A stretch of 45,545 bases of DNA from Deltaproteobacteria bacterium (lineage in GTDB: Bacteria; Desulfobacterota; Syntrophia; Syntrophales; JAFGHS01), in assembly GCA_016930075.1 (NCBI GenBank), contig JAFGHS010000104.1, forward strand, positions 1 through 45,545, in the 5' to 3' direction. How positions within the stretch are numbered: the first letter of the stretch is position 1; every line of letters starts with the position of its first letter. The notes below the pieces were generated by a model that ran no database searches, was not told the DNA's origin, and saw only the letters and a program-made list of their open reading frames with translations. Positions 40,678 to 45,545 of this stretch are shown here, in pieces. The position numbers were made by a program, and so were the translations under genes.

Positions 40678-43167
40678 ATGGGAACCATGAATGTTTCGGC
40701 ACGGGGAGATGAAAGCAACATGGCCGGCAATTATTATGTTCAAGAGCGCATCGGTAAAATGAAGGACCGGTTGCTGTCGGCCTCTTATAAATTAGACCTT
40801 GACAGGGCAAAGCACTACACGCGGGCGTACAAACAGACGGAGGGGCAGCCCGCCTGCATTCGCGCCGCCAGGGGGCTTGAAGAGACGCTGCGCAATATGC
40901 CCATCAGGATTGACGAGGAAGAACTCATCGCCGGATCGAAGTCATCGAAGGATTTTTCCGATCCGCTCTACATCGAAGCTACCGTCAATTACGCCCACAT
41001 CCGGCTGGCCCTCAACCTTCACGGGACCGGAAAAACCGTTGATGACTGGGTTTCGGAGGATCCGGAACACCGCGACGTCTCTCTCGGGACCCGTGGGGCC
41101 ACTTTCTCGAAAGACGTTCCCAATGTCTCAGAAGAAGAATATAGGGAATTGAAAGATGAGATCGTTCCTTACTGGAAAGATAAAACCGTCAATGCCCGCA
41201 AGCTGGCTCTCTGGAAGCAGGAGGGCGTCAGTTCATTGGACGCCAGGGGCTTGGAGAGCTGGTTTTCCGGCGAGCTGCCGCCGCAGGGTCACGTTTCCAT
41301 CGGGATTAAGAAGGTTCTCGATATGGGATTCAATGGGATCGCCCGTCAGGCGGCGGAGAGATTAACCGCATTTCAGGATGCGTTCGCAAAGGGAAAAATC
41401 GAGGAACGGGCCTATCTGCGCAAGAAGGACTTTCTGGAGGCGGCGAAGATCAGCGCGGAGGCTGTCTGTGAATTTGCCGGTCGTTACGCCGAACTGGCCC
41501 AAGAGATGGCGCAGAAGGCGGAGGGCCAAAGAAAGTCTGAATTGCTTGAAATCGCAGAGCGCTGCCGGCGTGTGCCGGCGGAGCCGGCGCGGAACTTTAT
41601 GGAGGCCCTGCAGGCTGTCTGGCTGACCCAGGCTGTCGTATTGATCAGTTACGGCGGCAACTCCATCACCTGCCCCGGCAGGATCGACCAGTTCCTCTAT
41701 CCCTACTACAAACAAGACCTTGACGGGGGGAAGATGACGCGCCGTCAGGCCCTCGATGCCGTTATGGAGTACATCGTGAAGCTGGCATCGACGGTTTATT
41801 TCGGCCCCAACAACCTCACCATCGGCGGGATCGACAAAAATGGCAATAATGCGGTGAATGACGTAAGCACCCTTTTCCTCGAAGCGCACCGGGCACTGAA
41901 AGGCTGCGGGCGCATGGGGCTTGCGGTCCGGATTTCGCCGAATACGCCCCGTGAATTTCTGACCGCGGCCTGCGAGGTGCATCGGGATTGTGCGGGCATC
42001 GCCTTTTATAACGACGAGGTCGTGATGAAGGGCCTGATGGAAGACGGCTATTCCCTGGAGGATGCGCGGGATTACTCTGTTGTAGGCTGCGCGGAACCGA
42101 CCGGGACGGGGAACAACAACGGTTATACCGCAACGAACGGCGTTCTTCTGGCCGCTCTTTTAGAGCTGATCTTAAACGAGGGGAAACGGTATCCCGTAAA
42201 CTGGAAGCAGGTCGGTCGGACGGTCTATCCCATCGCCTCTTTCAAGACCTTTGACGACATTAAAAAGGCCTTTGCGGAAGAGCTGACCACGGCGGTCGAA
42301 AAATGCGTCAAGGCGGGCTATTTGAAGGATCAGGTGATTGCAGAGAATTTTCCCTTGCCGCTCCTTTCATCGACGATCGAAGGCTGCGTCGAGTCGGGAG
42401 AAGACATGACGCGGGGAGGCGCCACTTATAATCATGTGGCCATCGGCAACTGCTCCCTCGCCACGGTGGTCGACTCGCTGGCCGCGATTAAATGGGCGGT
42501 TTACGATCAGAAGCTGCTGACTCTGGAGGAGCTGGTCGAGTGTCTGCGCAGCAATTTCGAAGGAAAAGAAGACATCCGGCAGCGTCTGCGCCACGCGCCG
42601 AAATACGGCAACGACGACAAGGCGGTCGATGAACTGGCCGTATGGGTAGCGGATATTTATAATAAAGAGTCGCGAAAGCACCCATTCTGGATGGGCGGGG
42701 TGCACCGGCCTTACATGCTTTCGAACGGGTCGCACATCTCCTGGGGGGCTCTCATCGGCGCCACCGCCGACGGAAGACTCGCGGGCACGCCGCTTTCCAA
42801 CGGCGTATCTCCGTCAAACGGCACGGAGCGCAACGGATTGACGGCCGTTCTGCAATCGGTCGCCAGGGTTTGTTCGGTGCCGATCAGCGACGGCACTATC
42901 CTGAACACGACGATCAACCCGATGACCATCAGAACGGAAGAAGGGTTGAACAAATTCGCTTCCTTGATCGACGGCTATTTCGCCATGGGCGGAAGACAGG
43001 TGCAGTTCAATCCGTTGAGCCGGGACATGCTGCTCGATGCGCAAATACACCCGGAGAACTATCCCGGAATGGTTGTCAAAGTTTCCGGGATTTCGTTCCG
43101 GTACATCGATCTGCCGAAGCATATTCAGGACGACATTATTGCCCGGACAGAATTCGGCGTCGCGTAA
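40678..43167 (+). CDS. Glycyl radical enzyme (PFL2-like) of unknown substrate with atypical radical loop
   Basis: 829-residue glycyl radical enzyme. The thiyl-radical Cys is Cys471 with the acid/base Glu473 (VVGCAEPTGTG). The C-terminal radical Gly is Gly804, in KVSGISFRYIDL, where the family consensus is R-V-(A/S)-G-(Y/F)-S/A. The Arg is Lys and the aromatic after Gly is Ile. The downstream helix (LPKHIQDDIIARTEFG) is normal, so the family assignment is secure. GGAGGT precedes the ATG. The activase lies 167 bp downstream. Relatives include diol dehydratases, C-C and C-S lyases, arylacetate decarboxylases and fumarate-adding enzymes; none of their diagnostic signatures is evident. Strictly oxygen-sensitive. 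Confidence 0.93.
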   Translation: MGTMNVSARGDESNMAGNYYVQERIGKMKDRLLSASYKLDLDRAKHYTRAYKQTEGQPACIRAARGLEETLRNMPIRIDEEELIAGSKSSKDFSDPLYIEATVNYAHIRLALNLHGTGKTVDDWVSEDPEHRDVSLGTRGATFSKDVPNVSEEEYRELKDEIVPYWKDKTVNARKLALWKQEGVSSLDARGLESWFSGELPPQGHVSIGIKKVLDMGFNGIARQAAERLTAFQDAFAKGKIEERAYLRKKDFLEAAKISAEAVCEFAGRYAELAQEMAQKAEGQRKSELLEIAERCRRVPAEPARNFMEALQAVWLTQAVVLISYGGNSITCPGRIDQFLYPYYKQDLDGGKMTRRQALDAVMEYIVKLASTVYFGPNNLTIGGIDKNGNNAVNDVSTLFLEAHRALKGCGRMGLAVRISPNTPREFLTAACEVHRDCAGIAFYNDEVVMKGLMEDGYSLEDARDYSVVGCAEPTGTGNNNGYTATNGVLLAALLELILNEGKRYPVNWKQVGRTVYPIASFKTFDDIKKAFAEELTTAVEKCVKAGYLKDQVIAENFPLPLLSSTIEGCVESGEDMTRGGATYNHVAIGNCSLATVVDSLAAIKWAVYDQKLLTLEELVECLRSNFEGKEDIRQRLRHAPKYGNDDKAVDELAVWVADIYNKESRKHPFWMGGVHRPYMLSNGSHISWGALIGATADGRLAGTPLSNGVSPSNGTERNGLTAVLQSVARVCSVPISDGTILNTTINPMTIRTEEGLNKFASLIDGYFAMGGRQVQFNPLSRDMLLDAQIHPENYPGMVVKVSGISFRYIDLPKHIQDDIIARTEFGVA

Positions 43168-43193
43168 CTGTCAACTATTTGCAGAAAAACGAT

Positions 43194-43281
43194 GTCATTT
43201 CGAAGGAATGAAGTGACTGAGAAATCTCTTAGGTCCCTCACTCCGTTCGGGACAAAGATTTCCCCCTTCGGTCGAAATGGC
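43194..43281. repeat. Inverted-repeat element between enzyme and activase
   Basis: GTCATTTCGA (43194-43203) and TCGAAATGGC (43272-43281) form the ends; GAGAAATCTC and AAGATTTC lie inside. Same family as the inner part of the element at 15918-16009, without the CTCGTAAAAAGTC outer ends. Confidence 0.68.
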
Positions 43282-43334
43282 AAAACATAGACTTACGCAA
43301 GTAGGTACTTTAACGAAGGTTGTTGTAACAGCAA

Positions 43335-44279
43335 ATGATAAGAAATGATCAGGCCGGCCTGGTTTTCAACATACAGCGTCACTCCACAGAGGACGGTCCG
43401 GGCATACGCTCCACGATATTTCTGAAAGGGTGTCTCATGAGATGCCCCTGGTGTCACAATCCTGAGGGCATCAGTGAGTCTCCGGAGCTTGTCTGGTACG
43501 AGGTGCGATGCATCGGTCATAAAGGCTGCCTTGAAGCTTGTCCGACAAAGGCCCTGGAGATCGTCGAGGACGGTCTGGCCATCAAGCGAGATCAATGCGA
43601 TGCGTGCGGAAAATGCATTGAGGCCTGCCCGGCGAGCGCCCTGGAAGTTCTCGGCAGAAAGATGACCGTTGATGAAGTTGCGGAGGAAGCCCTGCGGGAC
43701 AGGGTTTTTTACGACCGGTCCGGCGGGGGCGTGACCTTGGGCGGGGGCGAGCCTTCCATGCAGCCTGCCTTTTGTACCGCCCTGATGAAGGTTTTACACG
43801 GGAAGGGCGTGCATCTGGCGCTTGATACCTGCGCGGGAACGGGCTGGAATGTTTTGCGGCCCCTCGTCGAGCTTGCCGATCTCGTTCTCCTGGATCTCAA
43901 GCGGATGGACGAGGATGAACATCGACGCTTCACCGGCATTCCCCTGCAAACCGTTTTGGCCAATGCGCGGGAAATGGCGAAAATGAAAAAGCCGCTCTGG
44001 ATACGCACCCCTGTTATTCCCGGTTATACAAACACGGAAGAAAATATCAGAAGCATCGCGCGGTTTATCAAATCCGAATTGCCGACCGTCGAGCGGTATG
44101 ACCTTCTTGCGTTTTCAAATGTTTCCGAGAAGAAATATCAGCGCTTGGGTAAAGATTGGGAACTCGGGAAAGAGCCTCTGTTAAGGCAGGAGGAGATGGA
44201 GCGGCTGACGGACATTGCCAAAGAGGAGGGCGTCACGTCCGCCTGCTGGTCCGGCATAACACGGCTGAAAGATCATTGA
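43335..44279 (+). CDS. Glycyl radical enzyme activating protein (radical SAM)
   Basis: 314-residue activase that abstracts hydrogen from the glycine of its partner enzyme using S-adenosylmethionine. Radical SAM cluster Cys33, Cys37, Cys40 (CLMRCPWC). An inserted ferredoxin domain has Cys59, Cys65, Cys69 and Cys88, Cys91, Cys94, Cys98, the two-cluster layout usual for non-PFL activases. GGGEPSMQ (SAM-binding GGE-type motif) and the HTSG/LDLKRMD region are present. Start ATG at 43335 has a poor SD. The gene directly follows the radical enzyme apart from a repeat element. Confidence 0.93.
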   Translation: MIRNDQAGLVFNIQRHSTEDGPGIRSTIFLKGCLMRCPWCHNPEGISESPELVWYEVRCIGHKGCLEACPTKALEIVEDGLAIKRDQCDACGKCIEACPASALEVLGRKMTVDEVAEEALRDRVFYDRSGGGVTLGGGEPSMQPAFCTALMKVLHGKGVHLALDTCAGTGWNVLRPLVELADLVLLDLKRMDEDEHRRFTGIPLQTVLANAREMAKMKKPLWIRTPVIPGYTNTEENIRSIARFIKSELPTVERYDLLAFSNVSEKKYQRLGKDWELGKEPLLRQEEMERLTDIAKEEGVTSACWSGITRLKDH

Positions 44280-44339
44280 AGAACCCTTTTTTTGACGATT
44301 TAGCCCCGGGGAGGTCCACTTTTAAACGGAGGAGCGAAC

Positions 44340-45443
44340 ATGGATAAGAAGGAAAAACACATTGAGCAACTGCTGAGCAAGGAAATCGATCCTGTTTATA
44401 AGGAACTGGCGGCAAAAATCGGCGAAGGAAACTCGCGGTTTATGCCGCATGTATTTGAAACGCTGGCGAATCTGGAACAGGCAAAAATTACGAATGAATT
44501 GCCGCGCCCTGTGGAGGAAATTGCGGAAAAGCTCGGCATGAGCAAGGAAACGGTTGAGAAGCACATCCAGATATTGTTTGAAAGAGGTCTCCTTTTCCCG
44601 GGAAAGACGGGCTGGCATTTAACGCGCAGCTGGGGGGCCTTGCACGACAGCGCCGGCGCATCGCATCCAAAACACGACAATAAAGATTTCTTCGATCTGG
44701 CTTTTGCCAAGAGCATGGAATCAAACCAGTGGCAGATTGAGGAGGTTAAGGAAGGCAAGAAACAGAAGATCCGGGAGATCATGCGGGTCATTCCCCGATG
44801 GGAATCCATCAAGGATATCCCCGGCGTTTTGCCGCATGAGGATACGAGCGCCATTTTAAAAAATGCCGAACCCATCGCCCAGATGGAATGCGCATGTAAA
44901 AAAATCTACCGGGATAGAGACTGCGAGGGCGAAATTCCGACGAATACCTGTTTTACGATCGGCCGCCCCGCCCAGTACAATATCGACAGGGGGGCCGGCA
45001 AAACATTGAGCTACGGGGAAGCCATGGCCGCCATGGCGGCGTTCGACAAATATCCCCTGGTTCATCTCACGGGCAATACCAACCAGATGCCCCATCTGCT
45101 GTGCAATTGCCACAACTGCTGCTGCGGGGTGTTCATCCGAACTGTCGATACGAAAAAACTCTTCAATCAGCTGTCATTGGCCAAGAGCCGCTTTATCGCC
45201 GTCGTCGATGCGGAAAAATGCAAGGGCTGCGGTCTTTGCTTGAATGAAAGATGCCCGGTGGGCGCCATCGAAATGAAATTCTATCCGGAATATAACGAAG
45301 AGCGGTCGACCATCAATGCGGAAGAATGTATCGGCTGCGGGCTATGCGTCGTGAGCTGTCCATCCGGGGCGCGCACGATGAAGCTGATCAGGCCGCCCGA
45401 TCATATCCCTGCACCTGGAAGCGAACCGTATGCGACGGCTTAA
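44340..45443 (+). CDS. Fe-S protein with N-terminal helix-turn-helix and 2[4Fe-4S] C-terminus
   Basis: 367 residues. About 45-105 look like a winged helix (PVEEIAEKLGMSKETVEKHIQILFERGLL). A central region has many cysteines (CACKK, DCEGEIPTNTC, LLCNCHNCCCG), probably binding another metal centre. The C-terminus has two ferredoxin motifs, CKGCGLCLNERC (from Cys294) and CIGCGLCVVSC (from Cys330). Similar proteins accompany anaerobic degradation genes, with no settled role as far as I know. SD GGAGGA 7 nt before the ATG; 60 bp after the activase, so likely one operon. It could be a redox-sensing regulator or an electron donor to the activase. Confidence 0.82.
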   Translation: MDKKEKHIEQLLSKEIDPVYKELAAKIGEGNSRFMPHVFETLANLEQAKITNELPRPVEEIAEKLGMSKETVEKHIQILFERGLLFPGKTGWHLTRSWGALHDSAGASHPKHDNKDFFDLAFAKSMESNQWQIEEVKEGKKQKIREIMRVIPRWESIKDIPGVLPHEDTSAILKNAEPIAQMECACKKIYRDRDCEGEIPTNTCFTIGRPAQYNIDRGAGKTLSYGEAMAAMAAFDKYPLVHLTGNTNQMPHLLCNCHNCCCGVFIRTVDTKKLFNQLSLAKSRFIAVVDAEKCKGCGLCLNERCPVGAIEMKFYPEYNEERSTINAEECIGCGLCVVSCPSGARTMKLIRPPDHIPAPGSEPYATA

Positions 45444-45468
45444 CGCTTTTGTATACATGTACAGGGTT

Positions 45469-45545
45469 CGACTTATTACGAGAGCGTCAGGGATGATGGC
45501 CTCGTAAAAAGTCTGTCATTCCCGCGCAGGCGGGAATCCAGTAAA
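45469..45545. repeat. Dispersed repeat ends at the window edge
   Basis: CGACTTATTACGAGA (45469-45483) is a one-mismatch right-type end. From 45495 GATGGCCTCGTAAAAAGTC is a left-type end, followed by an 8-bp hairpin ATTCCCGC/GCGGGAAT (45518-45537). The element runs off the window. Confidence 0.65.

Overview
The window looks like chromosomal DNA of a moderately GC-rich, anaerobic Gram-negative bacterium. My best guess is a deltaproteobacterium (Desulfobacterota, Syntrophales/Desulfobacteria-like). This is an inference from a glycyl radical enzyme with its activase, several Fe-S proteins, large sigma-54 activators, a Cpx-like envelope stress system and scattered short inverted-repeat elements with CTCGTAAAAAGTC ends. 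No rRNA, tRNA or CRISPR array was seen.

Layout. (1) 1-15606: a catabolic cluster on the minus strand (TPP enzyme, fused FAD/ferredoxin-reductase, creatinase-like protein, MFS carrier, metallo-beta-lactamase fold hydrolase, CoA-acylating aldehyde dehydrogenase, ferritin-like protein). It lies between two paralogous sigma-54 activators. A good -24/-12 promoter precedes the TPP enzyme. (2) 15607-17437: a nested inverted-repeat element, then cupin, secreted barnase, barstar and a small zinc-ribbon protein. (3) 17912-22479: a GAF/HD-GYP phosphodiesterase, an MFS carrier and a CocE-type serine hydrolase. (4) 22712-32540: an AT-richer defence island. Its minus-strand order is hsdM, abiEi, abiEii, hsdS, four-helix-bundle protein, hsdR, YgjP-like metallopeptidase, so an AbiE toxin-antitoxin pair is nested in a type I restriction-modification operon. 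Short repeats sit at most of its gene junctions. (5) 33113-36429: an MFS carrier, an HpaB-family protein and a small unknown protein. (6) 36782-40424: a cytochrome b/ferredoxin pair, then a Spy/CpxP-like periplasmic protein divergent from a CpxRA-like two-component system, with phased GTAAA repeats between them. (7) 40678-45443: a glycyl radical enzyme with an unusual radical loop, its activase, and an HTH/Fe-S protein.

How the parts may work together. The first cluster reads as uptake and stepwise breakdown of one unidentified organic substrate, switched on by a sigma-54 activator with TPR-like and GAF sensing regions. The island is a layered anti-phage module. The barnase/barstar unit is a secreted RNase with its inhibitor. 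The glycyl radical locus is an anaerobic radical pathway of unknown substrate. Family assignments come from motif recognition by eye; no database search was run.
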